64,000 nt of DNA from an uncultured Candidatus Saccharibacteria bacterium. GTDB taxonomy: Bacteria; Patescibacteriota; Saccharimonadia; Saccharimonadales; Saccharimonadaceae. The notes beneath the pieces were generated by a model that was not told the origin of the DNA, did no database searches, and saw only the letters and a program-made list of their open reading frames with translations. How positions within the stretch are numbered: position 1 is the stretch's first letter; each line of letters starts with the position of its first letter. Below, in pieces: positions 1 to 10,997 of the stretch. Where the stretch lies: positions 38,467 through 102,466 of the forward strand of contig CAMYUU010000003.1 in assembly GCA_947302355.1 (NCBI GenBank). Direction: 5' to 3'. A program made the translations under genes and the position numbers.

Positions 1-261
1 CTACTAGATTTGTCATTTTGGCGAGCGTTCATCAGGATGCTTTTTGCTACAGTAATTTCTGGGTGTGTAGCCTTCTCTATGACTAAATTTGTTCCGCTCA
101 TGGCTACCGATAACTCTCTCGTAATTACAGTGCCTAAATTTCTGTTAATTTCGACAACTTCATTCATTGCGTACTTGCTTGCAAGCTATTTCTTGAATCT
201 GAAGGAAGCTGGACCAATTCTTGGATACTTCAAGAAAATTCTCTTTAGAAACGTAAAATAA
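1..261 (+). CDS. C-terminal fragment of a multi-spanning membrane protein (possibly MurJ/MviN-like), truncated by window edge
   Basis: Frame open to position 1; hydrophobic segments ending in a basic tail (LKEAGPILGYFKKILFRNVK). Confidence 0.5.
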   Translation, partial: LLDLSFWRAFIRMLFATVISGCVAFSMTKFVPLMATDNSLVITVPKFLLISTTSFIAYLLASYFLNLKEAGPILGYFKKILFRNVK

Positions 262-278
262 ATGTTATAATTTAATAC

Positions 279-566
279 ATGGATATAAAACGCGAGGATA
301 TTTTGCATTTAGCCGAGTTGTCGGAATTTACGCTCTCCGATGCGGAAATTGATGATCTTGGCGAAGATTTGAAGGGGATTATCAAATATATTTCACAGCT
401 AGATGAGCTTAATACTGATCAAGTTGAACCTACTTATCAAGTTTTTGAAATGGATAATGTATGGCGCGAGGATAAAATATTACCCCAAGAAGCCGAACGC
501 GAGATGCTACTAGAACTAAGCAAAGAAGATCAAGATCATCAAATTAAAGTACCAAAGGTGTTGTAA
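279..566 (+). CDS. gatC: Asp-tRNA(Asn)/Glu-tRNA(Gln) amidotransferase subunit C
   Basis: 95 aa GatC-like (ILHLAELSEFTLSDAEIDDLGEDLKGIIKYISQLDELNTDQVEPTY); overlaps gatA. Confidence 0.93.
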   Translation: MDIKREDILHLAELSEFTLSDAEIDDLGEDLKGIIKYISQLDELNTDQVEPTYQVFEMDNVWREDKILPQEAEREMLLELSKEDQDHQIKVPKVL

Positions 567-2026
567 TGAAGATAGCAAATAAAAAAGTCACTGCCGAAAG
601 ATTAGTAAAAGATGCTTTAGCAAAAGCTAAACATTTTGCCGATTATAATATATTTACTTTTCTCAATGAAGAGGGCGCCATTAAAAAAGCTCGTGAAATT
701 GACGCAAAAATCGCAAAAGGCGAAAAGGTCGGAAAACTAGCTGGTGTTCCATATGCATTAAAAGATAATTTTTTGAGCCCAGAAGGCGAAACTACCGCTT
801 CGGCGCATATATTGCAAGGTTTTACTTCGCCTGTAACCGCTACGGCCGTAGCGAAACTGGAGGCCGAAGGCGCTATTATGATTGGTCGCACCAATTTGGA
901 TGCTTTTGCGCATGGCTCTTCTACGGAGAACTCGTATTTTGGACCCACACTAAACGCATTCGATCGCGAGCGGGTAGCTGGTGGGTCGTCTGGTGGATCC
1001 GCAGTGGCAGTAGCGCTCGATATAGTAGAGTTTGCCACCGGTACAGACACTGGCGGATCGATTCGCCAACCAGCTTCTTTTAACGGTGTTTACGGACTAA
1101 AACCTACATATGGTTGTATTTCTAGGTATGGAGTGGTAGCCATGGCATCATCTACCGATTGCATAGGTTTCTTTACAAAAACTCCAGATGATATGGATCT
1201 TTTAATGTCTATCGCTTCTGGGCAAGATTCTAAAGATATGACTACGCTTCCAGATTACTATAATACAGAACTTGAAAGGTCTCATCTCGGACACGCTCAA
1301 GGGCGCTCGCCCAAGCTTACGGTCCTCGATGAGACATCTTCAAGTTCTATCTCAAATAACCATAAAGCTTCTGGTTGCCGCGTAGGTATTATTAAGGATT
1401 TTGATAACGATTCGGTAGACGCAGAAATCCGTCAGGCATTGAAAGAAAAGTGCGAGCTGCTAAAGTCGAAAGGCCATGAGATAGTAGAACTTGAAATGCC
1501 TAGCCTTAAGTATGCCTTAAGTGCATATTATATTATTGTACCAGCTGAAGTAGCTAGCAATCTTTCTCGTTATGACGGAATAAGATACGGTTTTCGTTCT
1601 GACGACTCGGCGGTCTTAGACGATCTTTACGATCACACGCGCAGTGAAGGATTCATGCCCGAGAATAAGCGCAGAATTATGATTGGAAATTTCGTTTTGT
1701 CTAGTGGATTTTATGATGCATATTTCTTAAAAGCGGCAAAGGCTCGCACATTAATTATCAAAGAATACGAGAAAGCATTTTCTAAAGTTGATTTCATTTT
1801 GACTCCTGTAGCACCGAATCCAGCTTTTAAGTTAGGCGAAAAAGTAAACGATCCTGTGGCAATGTACTTGGAAGACGTGATGAGTGTATCGCTAAATCTA
1901 GCGGGCGTGCCTGGATTAACCGTACCCGCAGGGAAGACAAAAACTGGGCTCCCGTTGGGTCTGCAACTAGTTGGACCGCGTAGGAGTGACAAGAATCTTA
2001 TAGAATTTGCAAAGGAGCTAAAATAA
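566..2026 (+). CDS. gatA: Glu-tRNA(Gln) amidotransferase subunit A, with an in-frame palindromic insertion
   Basis: Amidase signature GGSSGGSAVAVALDIVEFATGTDTGGSIRQPASFNGVYGLKPTYG; extra segment ERSHLGHAQGRSPKLTVLDETSSSS. Confidence 0.96.
   Translation: MKIANKKVTAERLVKDALAKAKHFADYNIFTFLNEEGAIKKAREIDAKIAKGEKVGKLAGVPYALKDNFLSPEGETTASAHILQGFTSPVTATAVAKLEAEGAIMIGRTNLDAFAHGSSTENSYFGPTLNAFDRERVAGGSSGGSAVAVALDIVEFATGTDTGGSIRQPASFNGVYGLKPTYGCISRYGVVAMASSTDCIGFFTKTPDDMDLLMSIASGQDSKDMTTLPDYYNTELERSHLGHAQGRSPKLTVLDETSSSSISNNHKASGCRVGIIKDFDNDSVDAEIRQALKEKCELLKSKGHEIVELEMPSLKYALSAYYIIVPAEVASNLSRYDGIRYGFRSDDSAVLDDLYDHTRSEGFMPENKRRIMIGNFVLSSGFYDAYFLKAAKARTLIIKEYEKAFSKVDFILTPVAPNPAFKLGEKVNDPVAMYLEDVMSVSLNLAGVPGLTVPAGKTKTGLPLGLQLVGPRRSDKNLIEFAKELK
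1268..1347. repeat. Palindromic in-frame insertion, family A, in gatA
   Basis: Left arm GAACTTGAAAGGTCTCATCTCGGAC (1268-1292); right arm 1322-1347, reverse complement GAACTTGAAGATGTCTCATCGAGGAC. Shares CCAAGCTTAYGGTCCTCGATG with the gatB copy. Confidence 0.8.
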
Positions 2027-2445
2027 TGGATGGGGAAGTAGTAATATTTATTCTAGCGATTTTAATCGTCGCGGTTTTGATTTTTGTGGCAATCCTACTG
2101 ACTGGCAAGCGCGGCTATCATTTTAATGTTGAATACTATCAGACAAGATTTCTAGAGATCGAGAATAAACTAGACCAGAATAATCCCGCATCTTTTATGA
2201 CCACGATTATTGAGGCTGACAAACTGCTCGATAAAGCACTGATGGAGATGGGGGCGCCAGGCAAGACGATGGGCGATCGATTAAAAAAATACGGTGGCAG
2301 ATTTACTAATCTAAACGCCGTCTGGCGAGCGCATAAGCTTCGTAATGTACTGGCGCACGAGTCGGACGCTAGTGTTAGTTATAAACAAGCGTCAAATGCC
2401 CTAGCGATATATAAGCAAGCATTAAAAGATTTAGGGGCAATATAG
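2026..2445 (+). CDS. Conserved single-TM hypothetical protein embedded in the gat operon
   Basis: 139 aa, N-terminal TM helix, soluble helical domain; between gatA and gatB. Confidence 0.75.
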   Translation: MDGEVVIFILAILIVAVLIFVAILLTGKRGYHFNVEYYQTRFLEIENKLDQNNPASFMTTIIEADKLLDKALMEMGAPGKTMGDRLKKYGGRFTNLNAVWRAHKLRNVLAHESDASVSYKQASNALAIYKQALKDLGAI

Positions 2446-2456
2446 AAAGGAGTTAT

Positions 2457-3965
2457 ATGAAATATTTACCGACCATCGGAATCGAATGCCACGTACAACT
2501 CTGCACCAAAACCAAATTGTTTTCTGAAGTTGATAACGACGCTAGAGGAAAAGAGCCAAATTCTTGCGTGTCGCCAATAGACTATGCGCTACCAGGCATG
2601 CTGCCGAGGTTGAATGGCGAGGCGATTAGATTTGCGATTTTGGCTGGACGAGCAATGAACTGCAAAATAAACTTACACTCTAGATTCGACCGCAAGCATT
2701 ACTTTTATCCAGATTCGCCAAAAGGCTACCAAATCACGCAATTTTATCAGCCAATCATCGGAGCTGGCTATGTGGAGTTGCCTTCTGGTACGAAAATCCG
2801 AATTGAGCATGCACACCTAGAGGGAGATGCCGGTAAACTAACTCATTTTGATACGTATTCCCTCGTAGACTTCAACCGTGTGGACACGCCGCTAATTGAG
2901 ATTGTATCGATGCCCGACATACATTCGGCGAAGGACGCGCACGATTACTGCAAAGAACTCTGGAGATTGATGTGTCATGCCGGAGTAACTTATGGTGATT
3001 TATATAACGGAAATATGCGATTTGACGTGAATATCTCTTTAGCACCAGAAGGGTCAAAGGAGCTAGGAACGCGCGCCGAAGTTAAAAACTTGAACTCATT
3101 CCGCTCAGTAGAACGCGCTACGTCTTATGAAATTAAACGGCAAAGTAAATTGCTTGATCAGGGTAAAAAAGTGGTTCAGGAAACACGGGGATGGAGTGAT
3201 GCTGAGGGAAAGACAACTGGGCAAAGGAGTAAAGAAGAGGCTAAGGATTATCGCTATATGCCGGAACCAGATTTACCGCCAATTAATTTGTCCAAGGAAT
3301 TTGTCGAAACCGAATCGGCAAAACTACCACTGATGCCGTCGGATTATCGCTCAGCATTTAGTGACGCTGTTAAGCCTGATACGCTTGAGATACTGTTGGA
3401 TTATCCACAATTGATGCAGAAATTAGGTGAGATAGCTTCGCCATCCCATCTCGGACACACGTCGCTACGCTCCAGCGTCCCAAGGGGCTTTCAAGGCCGT
3501 TCGGCCAAGCTTATGGTCCTCGATGGGATGGCTTCAACTATTTCTTTAATCTCTAACTTATTCACGTCAGTACTACTGGCGGAAGAAAAATCAGCAGAGT
3601 ATCTTAATGATTTACCGAGCGCCAAAGATTTAATAGAACTCGCTGAAATGAACGAGAAAAAAGAGTTATCCTCTACAGCAACAAAAGAAGTATTCTTAAA
3701 GCTATTTGATCCACAAATGAAAGGTCGCGGAACCAAAAATATCGCCAAAGAGCTAGGCTTAATTCAAGAAAACGATCTAGGAGCCTTGGAAAAGATTGTA
3801 GATGTGGTACTAGCGAAGCCCGAAACTCAAAAAGCTCAGAATGATTTTAAGGCTGGGGAAGAAAAAGTGATAGGATTCTTAGTAGGGCAGGTAATGAAAG
3901 AGTCTCATGGCAAGGCGAATCCAGGCGCCGTACAAAAAATTTTACGAGACAGGCTTTCTAAGTAG
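2457..3965 (+). CDS. gatB: Asp/Glu-tRNA amidotransferase subunit B, with an in-frame palindromic insertion
   Basis: GIECHVQLCTKTKLFS; PDLPPI; C-terminal Yqey-type domain; insertion SPSHLGHTSLRSSVPRGFQGRSAKLMVLDGMAS. Confidence 0.96.
   Translation: MKYLPTIGIECHVQLCTKTKLFSEVDNDARGKEPNSCVSPIDYALPGMLPRLNGEAIRFAILAGRAMNCKINLHSRFDRKHYFYPDSPKGYQITQFYQPIIGAGYVELPSGTKIRIEHAHLEGDAGKLTHFDTYSLVDFNRVDTPLIEIVSMPDIHSAKDAHDYCKELWRLMCHAGVTYGDLYNGNMRFDVNISLAPEGSKELGTRAEVKNLNSFRSVERATSYEIKRQSKLLDQGKKVVQETRGWSDAEGKTTGQRSKEEAKDYRYMPEPDLPPINLSKEFVETESAKLPLMPSDYRSAFSDAVKPDTLEILLDYPQLMQKLGEIASPSHLGHTSLRSSVPRGFQGRSAKLMVLDGMASTISLISNLFTSVLLAEEKSAEYLNDLPSAKDLIELAEMNEKKELSSTATKEVFLKLFDPQMKGRGTKNIAKELGLIQENDLGALEKIVDVVLAKPETQKAQNDFKAGEEKVIGFLVGQVMKESHGKANPGAVQKILRDRLSK
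3429..3544. repeat. Palindromic in-frame insertion, family A, in gatB
   Basis: Left arm GAGATAGCTTCGCCATCCCATCTCGGAC (3429-3456); right arm 3516-3544, reverse complement GAAATAGTTGAAGCCATCCCATCGAGGAC. Confidence 0.8.
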
Positions 3966-4105
3966 TAGATAATCTTTTCGGCTGATGGCGATATCATAAA
4001 AATGAGCTTTATTTTTATAATTATTTGTGCTACAATAGTTAAAAGTATGTCTTGTTTTTGAGTGTGGAACTCACAAGAAGTGAATAATAAATTATAAAGG
4101 AGCAT

Positions 4106-6199
4106 ATGGCTACTAACAATCTGACAAAACTGCGAAATATTGGTATTATTGCTCATATTGACGCGGGCAAAACTACTACTTCTGAGGCTATTCTTTATCG
4201 TACTGGCCTCAAACATAAAATTGATTTAGTGAAAGGCGGAACTGGTGGTGCTGAAACTGACTGGATGGAACAGGAAAAGGAACGTGGTATCACTATTACT
4301 TCTGCTGCCGTAACTGTTTACTGGAAGGACCATCAAATCAACATTATCGATACCCCGGGCCACATCGACTTTACGGCTGAGGTAGAGCGTTCACTTCGCG
4401 TACTTGATGGTGCCGTGGTGGTGTTTGACGGAAAAATGGGCGTAGAAGCTCAGTCTGAGACTGTATGGCGTCAAGCTACCAAATACGGTATTCCACGTAT
4501 TTGTTTTGTAAACAAAATTAATCAGATTGGTGGTGATTTTTATAAGTCATTAGACTCAATTCATAAGCGCCTGTCTAAGAACGCAGTGGCTATTCATTTG
4601 CCAATCGGTTTCGAAAAAGATATCTGTGGCGTAGTGGATTTGATTGACATGAAAGCCTACACTTACAAGGATTACGCTGATCACGAACTTACCGTTGGTG
4701 ATATTCCTGCTGATATGGTCGAGAAAGCCAAGAATGCTCGTTCCATGCTAGTGGAAGAGGCGGTGCAAGCTGACGAAGCCTTGATGGAAAAATACTTCAG
4801 CGAGGGCGAAGAAGCTATTTCTGTAGACGAACTAAAAACAGCGCTTCGCAAACGCGTACTGGATGGCGATTTCTTCTTAGTTACTGGTGGCGATGGCCGT
4901 GGCGTAATTGTGGAGAAGGTACTCGATTTAATGACCGACTACTTGCCATCTCCACTTGATCGCGATCAGGGCCAAACAGTAGGCACAGATCCAAAGACTG
5001 GCGATCAGGTCATCCGTAAAGCTGAAAACAGCGAGCCTCTTACTGCATTAGCATTCAAGATTGCTACCGATCCATTTGTAGGTAAATTAATCTTTATTCG
5101 CGTATATGCTGGAACTCTTAAATCAGGAGACACCGTACTTAATGCCTCAACTGGTGATAAAGAGCGCATTGGACGCTTGGTAAGAATGCATGCTAATGAC
5201 CGTAAAGATATTAACGAAATCACTGCTGGCGATATTGCTGCTGTGGTGGGCTTAAAGAATTGTACAACTGGTACTACTCTTTGTGCGCCCGCACATCCAA
5301 TTTTGCTAGAGTCGATTGAATTCCCCGATCCTCCAGTATCTATTGCAGTAGAGCCAAAGACCAAAGCCGATCAGGAAAAAATGGGGCTTGGTCTATCGAA
5401 GATGGCTGAGGAGGACCCAACCTTCCGCGTGCATACCGACGAAGAAACTGGCCAAACCATTATTTCTGGTATGGGTGAGCTTCACCTAGAAATCATTATT
5501 GACCGTTTGAAGAGAGAACATGGTGTAGAGGCTAATACTGGCGCGCCGCAAGTGGCATATCGTGAGACAATCCGTGGTACCGCCGAGGCACAAGGTAAGC
5601 ACATCAAGCAATCTGGTGGTCGTGGTCAATATGGTGATGTCTGGATTAAGTTTGAGCCAAATGAAGCAGGGAAAGGCTTTGAATTTATTGATCAGATTAA
5701 AGGTGGCGTGGTGCCACAAGAATACCGTAAGCCAGTCCAGAAAGGTGTCGAAGATACTTTGGCTGGCGGCGTGATTGCGGGTTACCCAGTAGTGGACGTA
5801 AAAGCTACTTTGTATGATGGCTCTTATCATGACGTAGACTCATCTGAGCTAGCCTTTACCTTGGCAGGTTCACTTGCTACTCGCGAAGGTATCAAGAAGG
5901 CTAATCCAGTACTACTAGAGCCTATCATGAAGATGGAAATCACTACCCCTGAAGAGTTCATGGGTGACGTGATTGGCGATATTAATGCTCGTCGTGGTCG
6001 CGTAGATGAGATGGAAGATCTGAATGGTGGTGCTAAGCTAATTAAGGCTTTCTGTCCTTTAGCAAATCTCTTTGGCTACACTAGCGATTTGCGTGGGATG
6101 ACTCAGGGAAGAGCAGCTTCTAGCATGGAGCTCTTTGCCTATGAGGAAGTTCCGCCAAACGTAGCTCAAGAGATTATCGAGAAGAGAAATTCGAAATAA
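4106..6199 (+). CDS. fusA: Translation elongation factor G
   Basis: 697 aa; NIGIIAHIDAGKTTTSEAILYRTG, DTPGHIDFTAEVERSLRVLDGAV; SD AAAGGAG. Confidence 0.98.
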   Translation: MATNNLTKLRNIGIIAHIDAGKTTTSEAILYRTGLKHKIDLVKGGTGGAETDWMEQEKERGITITSAAVTVYWKDHQINIIDTPGHIDFTAEVERSLRVLDGAVVVFDGKMGVEAQSETVWRQATKYGIPRICFVNKINQIGGDFYKSLDSIHKRLSKNAVAIHLPIGFEKDICGVVDLIDMKAYTYKDYADHELTVGDIPADMVEKAKNARSMLVEEAVQADEALMEKYFSEGEEAISVDELKTALRKRVLDGDFFLVTGGDGRGVIVEKVLDLMTDYLPSPLDRDQGQTVGTDPKTGDQVIRKAENSEPLTALAFKIATDPFVGKLIFIRVYAGTLKSGDTVLNASTGDKERIGRLVRMHANDRKDINEITAGDIAAVVGLKNCTTGTTLCAPAHPILLESIEFPDPPVSIAVEPKTKADQEKMGLGLSKMAEEDPTFRVHTDEETGQTIISGMGELHLEIIIDRLKREHGVEANTGAPQVAYRETIRGTAEAQGKHIKQSGGRGQYGDVWIKFEPNEAGKGFEFIDQIKGGVVPQEYRKPVQKGVEDTLAGGVIAGYPVVDVKATLYDGSYHDVDSSELAFTLAGSLATREGIKKANPVLLEPIMKMEITTPEEFMGDVIGDINARRGRVDEMEDLNGGAKLIKAFCPLANLFGYTSDLRGMTQGRAASSMELFAYEEVPPNVAQEIIEKRNSK

Positions 6200-6235
6200 T
6201 CAAATCTCCAAAATCCATAGATTTTAGACCACAAG

Positions 6236-6264
6236 AACACGCTAGCAAATCGCTAGCGTGTTTG
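6236..6264. terminator. Hairpin between the convergent fusA and surface-adhesin genes
   Basis: CGCTAGCAAATCGCTAGCG inverted repeat; weak U-tract. Confidence 0.5.
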
Positions 6265-6298
6265 GTCATCAGGAACATTGCTGCGTGGGGCAATGGTT

Positions 6299-9200
6299 TT
6301 AAAACTTCATGACTTTCTTCTTAGAAGAGTGGCGCATGTAGGAGTAGCCGCCTAGGCCCATGAGCACTAATGCTCCACCCATCACTACGAATACTCCATT
6401 TGAAGATTCACCGGATTTATCGATTCTAGTACCGAAACCAGTATCAGGAGTTTCTGGTTCGACTTCAATCGATTCATCGTAGTTGTAAAGATCTTCATGC
6501 TTGACGATTGGCTTTTCTGGTTCTTCTTCTAGATATAGACTTTCGAATACTACCAAGCGTTTGCCGCCAAGGCCAGTGGTGTTGATGTGGAAGTGTATGA
6601 TTGCTTGCCCACATTTTTCTTCTGGAGTAACCGTGACTTCACTTTGGACCTCTTCACCATCTACTAAGAATGGCGTGTTTTCATCTCTATCCATCAAGAG
6701 ACCTCTGATAATATATGTTTTGCCAGGAATCAAACAGTAGTCAACGGTATCCTCGATTACGACATCCTCATTGAGCGGGAGTACTTTCGAACCATCTTCT
6801 TCATTGACAGCTGTAGTGTGGATATATACCATTTCTACAGTCTGGAAGTCGTCATCTAGGTCTTCGTGCGAAATCACCTCTTCGTTCTTGTAATATAGAC
6901 TCTCAAATACTACGATTTCTTCTCCGCCGTATCCTGTACCGTCAAATACGAACTCCATTTCAGCGTCATCGCCTGGGTCACATTCGTTTTCTGGGGTAAC
7001 CTCAATAGAATTTTCTACAGTTTCACCGTTTATTAGTAGGGGTTCGCCTGTCGCCCTATTCATCAGGATACCTTTGATAGTGAAGGTTAGGCCTTTGCGA
7101 GCGCAGTAATGTATATGATCGACGATTTTTACATCCTTATCTGCTTCTACGTAATGATCTCCATCATCACCATCTACCGCTTCTGTTCCGAGTTCAAATA
7201 CCACACATTCATTATTCCAATCTCCTAGGTCTACAGTCTGATTTGCTTGACTAATCGTAACAACCTTCTTTTGATCCTTAAGTTCGTAGCAGAAGATATT
7301 AGCATCGCATCTCATTTCCTGGATGAGGTATTTGCCTTGAGGAAGAGCTCCTAAATTATCATTTACTGGTAAGCTATTGCCTTCGGTGTCTAGACCGAAC
7401 CAGGTACCGTATCCGAGGAACGGAATCGTGGTATATGCGGTTTCGCCATCGTTGTACATCTCATCATAACCATTAGTATGGAAGGAGTGACGAGCGAAAT
7501 TATTACTAGTGTCCACCACGCCATTTTGGTCGCTAACTACGAAATGAGTTTCTAGTATATTGAAATCTTCGTCTATGGCGGAGATGCTAAATAGAGTATT
7601 TGGCATTGGGTTTTGGTTGCTCTCGTCCACTTTTCTGAATCTCAGGTCACCACGAATTTGAGTATTTCTAGCAGGTTCCGTCAACGAGTATGAATTATCG
7701 GTCGGTATGGTGATTTCGATAGGATCTTCTAGCTTTACATATCCAGGAGCAGCTGCTGTTTCTTTGATCCAATAGTCGCCATATGGGAGTCCTTCTATCG
7801 TTATACTACAATCATTTTCACCAAATGTCTTCGTTAATGATGTGATTACGGCATTTTTAGCGTAAGAAGTATTGCCGATATAAACTGCGTTGTTTGACTT
7901 ATTAATGATTTGGAAGGTGGTGCCAGCAAATGAGTGAGCTCTAGCGCGGACATCGCATCTACCAGTTTCCGTATCTGTCTTATTTACCGTAACTTTGCCT
8001 CTTTTCACTTCATTTGCATAGGAAACAGTTATAGTTGTATTTTTATTAGTTGGTATAGTAACAGTTTTAACCTCATCATTCTCGTTATAACTCTCACCGG
8101 CAGCAGTTTCTTTTACTTCATAAGCGCCATATGGAAGCTTTTCGAATTTAACACTATAATTACCACCACTTAATGTTTTACTACTTACCTCGTCATTATC
8201 TTCAATAGTTCTGCCTTCATAAGTAATACGATGACCAGTCTTATTTATTACAGTAAACTTTGTACCATTAAACGTAGCGTTACCCTGAGTCGTATGGTTG
8301 CCAGTTTTTGAATCTGTTTTGTTTACGATAATATCGCCATAGCCTTCGTTAGAGAAAGAAATCGGAAGCGTCTGGCCATTGGACGGAGCACCAGTCTTCT
8401 CGTCCGTAGATAGTTGATAATAAGTATTGGTTGCAGTCTCTTTAATCTTGTATTTAACACCTGCCGCTAAGTGATCAAATGTAACCTTACCCGTTCCTCC
8501 AGTAATTCTCTTTTTAGTTATTAGCGCGCCGTTATCATAAAATTTGTCGGTATAATCATCGTTAAAGCCACCCCTTGAAGGAATATATATCCTACTACCA
8601 GAATCGTTGTAAATCGAAAATTCAATATCATTAAAGCTACTTCCTCCATCATTTCCGCAAATACGAGTAGCACTGTCGCATTTTGTTACCTCTATATTAC
8701 CTTTGGGAAAATCATATGAACCCAACCACATTAGCTCCTGCTTGCCTCCGTTGTCGGTTCTATAAAGAGTAAGATTCTGAGCTAAAGTCCAAACATCACT
8801 ACCATTTATATAAGAATTCAACTTATTATCTGCTCTACCAAACCACGCCCAGCCTTCATTATAGCTTTCGACACTACCATTCAAATAACCAGCTAACACA
8901 TGAATCCAACCATAAATATTCTGAGCGTTATTAAAGCTATCACTTATCTCAAAAATATCATTTCTGGCATTTCTAGCCACCCTTATATCATCATAATATC
9001 GATAGATAAAGAAGAGCAACTTTAGCTTCTTGGTTAAAGCACTACTATCATCAACGGACACATAACTGGTTGACCCGACATCAGGCATATCCATATTCGT
9101 TGGCTCAATACAGAAAGCAGAAACCCAACCACCCGGAGAAACCTCAGCTCTAAAATAGTGAGTATAATCATCGTCTATATCTTTCGATGGGTAATAGGCT

Positions 9201-9367
9201 ATGTCGTCCTCACTCCATGAAATATTTATCGTACCACTTGCGGCCGAAGTATTATTTTCATTATTCTTTGCAATTACAACACCTAGTGTTGCAAAAAGCG
9301 CAGTACTTAAGACGCCAAAAACTAAACACCTAAGCAAAGCCTTTCTGTGTATCATTTTTTTAAACAT
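6299..9367 (-). CDS. Large LPXTG-like surface adhesin: thioester-type N-terminus, SpaA/Cna-B repeats, VaFE/T-Q ester-type repeats, sorting signal
   Basis: N-terminal signal; SAFCIEPTN; repeated VNKTD..T.......F..TxFxIxN and KETAxxxxY modules; VVFESLYY...H.DL.D..QTV repeats; C-terminal ETPDTGFG + TM + RHSSKKKVMKF. Confidence 0.85.
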   Translation of the reverse strand: MFKKMIHRKALLRCLVFGVLSTALFATLGVVIAKNNENNTSAASGTINISWSEDDIAYYPSKDIDDDYTHYFRAEVSPGGWVSAFCIEPTNMDMPDVGSTSYVSVDDSSALTKKLKLLFFIYRYYDDIRVARNARNDIFEISDSFNNAQNIYGWIHVLAGYLNGSVESYNEGWAWFGRADNKLNSYINGSDVWTLAQNLTLYRTDNGGKQELMWLGSYDFPKGNIEVTKCDSATRICGNDGGSSFNDIEFSIYNDSGSRIYIPSRGGFNDDYTDKFYDNGALITKKRITGGTGKVTFDHLAAGVKYKIKETATNTYYQLSTDEKTGAPSNGQTLPISFSNEGYGDIIVNKTDSKTGNHTTQGNATFNGTKFTVINKTGHRITYEGRTIEDNDEVSSKTLSGGNYSVKFEKLPYGAYEVKETAAGESYNENDEVKTVTIPTNKNTTITVSYANEVKRGKVTVNKTDTETGRCDVRARAHSFAGTTFQIINKSNNAVYIGNTSYAKNAVITSLTKTFGENDCSITIEGLPYGDYWIKETAAAPGYVKLEDPIEITIPTDNSYSLTEPARNTQIRGDLRFRKVDESNQNPMPNTLFSISAIDEDFNILETHFVVSDQNGVVDTSNNFARHSFHTNGYDEMYNDGETAYTTIPFLGYGTWFGLDTEGNSLPVNDNLGALPQGKYLIQEMRCDANIFCYELKDQKKVVTISQANQTVDLGDWNNECVVFELGTEAVDGDDGDHYVEADKDVKIVDHIHYCARKGLTFTIKGILMNRATGEPLLINGETVENSIEVTPENECDPGDDAEMEFVFDGTGYGGEEIVVFESLYYKNEEVISHEDLDDDFQTVEMVYIHTTAVNEEDGSKVLPLNEDVVIEDTVDYCLIPGKTYIIRGLLMDRDENTPFLVDGEEVQSEVTVTPEEKCGQAIIHFHINTTGLGGKRLVVFESLYLEEEPEKPIVKHEDLYNYDESIEVEPETPDTGFGTRIDKSGESSNGVFVVMGGALVLMGLGGYSYMRHSSKKKVMKF

Positions 9368-9650
9368 TTTTATGTTCCTTTTTTATTTTGATGACCTTTT
9401 GTACCCCTTATTATAAGCATAAGTTTGTTATTTGTCAATACTTTTTTGCGTGGTTGTGGAAAACTCTTTCGTTGATTGAATGCGTTTATATTATTAAAAA
9501 TATTCACAAATAAAAGTTAATTGCGTGCAAGGAAAATTCACTGCGATAAATGCTTTACAAAAATCGTAAAATAGTCTAAAATAATATGGTAGAGTTTTGG
9601 AGCTGGTTTTTATTAGCGCTCCAAACATTAATAATATAAAAGGAGAAAGA

Positions 9651-10832
9651 ATGGCAAATTTTGACCGTTCCAAGCCACACATTAATGTTGGCACCATGGG
9701 TCACGTAGACCATGGTAAAACCACTTTGACTGCTGCTATTACAAGCGTCCTAGCGAAGAATTTCCCTTCGGACGTTAATAAGCCAGTCGCTTATGATCAA
9801 ATCGATAACGCACCTGAAGAAAAGGCTCGCGGTATCACTATCGCAACCTCTCACCAGGAGTACGAATCTGCTAAACGCCACTATGCGCACGTAGATATGC
9901 CAGGCCACGCAGATTACATTAAAAACATGATTACGGGTGCCGCCCAAATCGATGGCGCAATCCTCGTAGTCGCCGCTAACGATGGTGCTTTGCCACAAAC
10001 CAAAGAGCACATCCTCTTGGCTCGCCAAGTAAACGTGCCTAAAATCATCGTCTTCCTTAATAAAATGGACCTAGCTGACCCAGAAATGGTTGAACTAGTC
10101 GAGGAAGAAATTCGCGATATTCTTGAGAAGAACGGCTTCGATCGCGATTGCCCAATCATTAAAGGTTCTGCAACTAAGGCCCTCGAAGGTGATCCAGAAA
10201 ACGAAAAGGCCGTCATGGATCTTATCGAAGCTATGGATGAATACTTTGAAATTCCAAAGCACGACCTAGACAAACCATTCCTAATGCCTATTGAGGACGT
10301 ATTCTCGATTAAGGGCCGTGGTACTGTAGCTACTGGTCGTATCGAGCAAGGCGTAGTCAAGATTAACGATGAAGTTGAAATCGTTGGTCTTAAGGATACT
10401 CAGAAGTCTGTAGTTACCGGTATTGAAGCCTTCCACAAGACCTTGGATCAAGGTCAAGCTGGCGACAACGCTGGACTTCTTCTTCGTGGTATCGAGCGTG
10501 ACCAAATTGAGCGTGGTCAGGTAATCGCTGCTCCTGGCACTATTACCCCACACACCGAATTTGAAGCAGAGGTTTACATCTTGAAGAAAGAGGAAGGCGG
10601 ACGCCACACTCCATTCTCCAAGGGTTACAAGCCTCAGTTCTACTTCCGCACCACGGATGTGACTGGCGAAGTTGAACTTCCAGCCGACAAGGAAATCGTC
10701 ATGCCTGGCGACCAAGTTACCTTCAAGGTGAAACTCTTGGCACCTGTCGCTATGAACGACCAAGATCGTTTTGCTATTCGCGAAGGTGGCAAGACTGTTG
10801 GTTCTGGTGTTATTACCAAGGTTATAAAGTAA
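9651..10832 (+). CDS. tuf: Translation elongation factor Tu (start at internal ATG 9651)
   Basis: [39 protein letters not shown]. Confidence 0.98.
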   Translation: MANFDRSKPHINVGTMGHVDHGKTTLTAAITSVLAKNFPSDVNKPVAYDQIDNAPEEKARGITIATSHQEYESAKRHYAHVDMPGHADYIKNMITGAAQIDGAILVVAANDGALPQTKEHILLARQVNVPKIIVFLNKMDLADPEMVELVEEEIRDILEKNGFDRDCPIIKGSATKALEGDPENEKAVMDLIEAMDEYFEIPKHDLDKPFLMPIEDVFSIKGRGTVATGRIEQGVVKINDEVEIVGLKDTQKSVVTGIEAFHKTLDQGQAGDNAGLLLRGIERDQIERGQVIAAPGTITPHTEFEAEVYILKKEEGGRHTPFSKGYKPQFYFRTTDVTGEVELPADKEIVMPGDQVTFKVKLLAPVAMNDQDRFAIREGGKTVGSGVITKVIK

Positions 10833-10844
10833 TAGCCGACTAGT

Positions 10845-10880
10845 CCAACAAACCCCCGGATTATTCTGGGGGTTTGTTGA
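10845..10880 (+). terminator. Hairpin terminator downstream of tuf
   Basis: CAACAAACCCCCggattattctGGGGGTTTGTTG. Confidence 0.75.
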
Positions 10881-10997
10881 TGTCTTAAATAGCTTTGACT
10901 ATTTAGTCGGTCCGTGTTATAATTATATGTACATCAATAATAATTATCGAGCTCGAAAAACTCATGTCTTAGAGGTTATCGAGCAGGAAAGGACAAA

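Noticed and set aside
643-1050. Antisense ORFs opposite gatA and similar ones opposite tuf, fusA, pnp and topA
   Set aside because: They mirror strong conserved genes and lack initiation signals or recognisable domains.
10946-10986. Direct repeat TTATCGAGC in the rpsJ leader
   Set aside because: Only 9 bp, with no supporting structure; plausible by chance.
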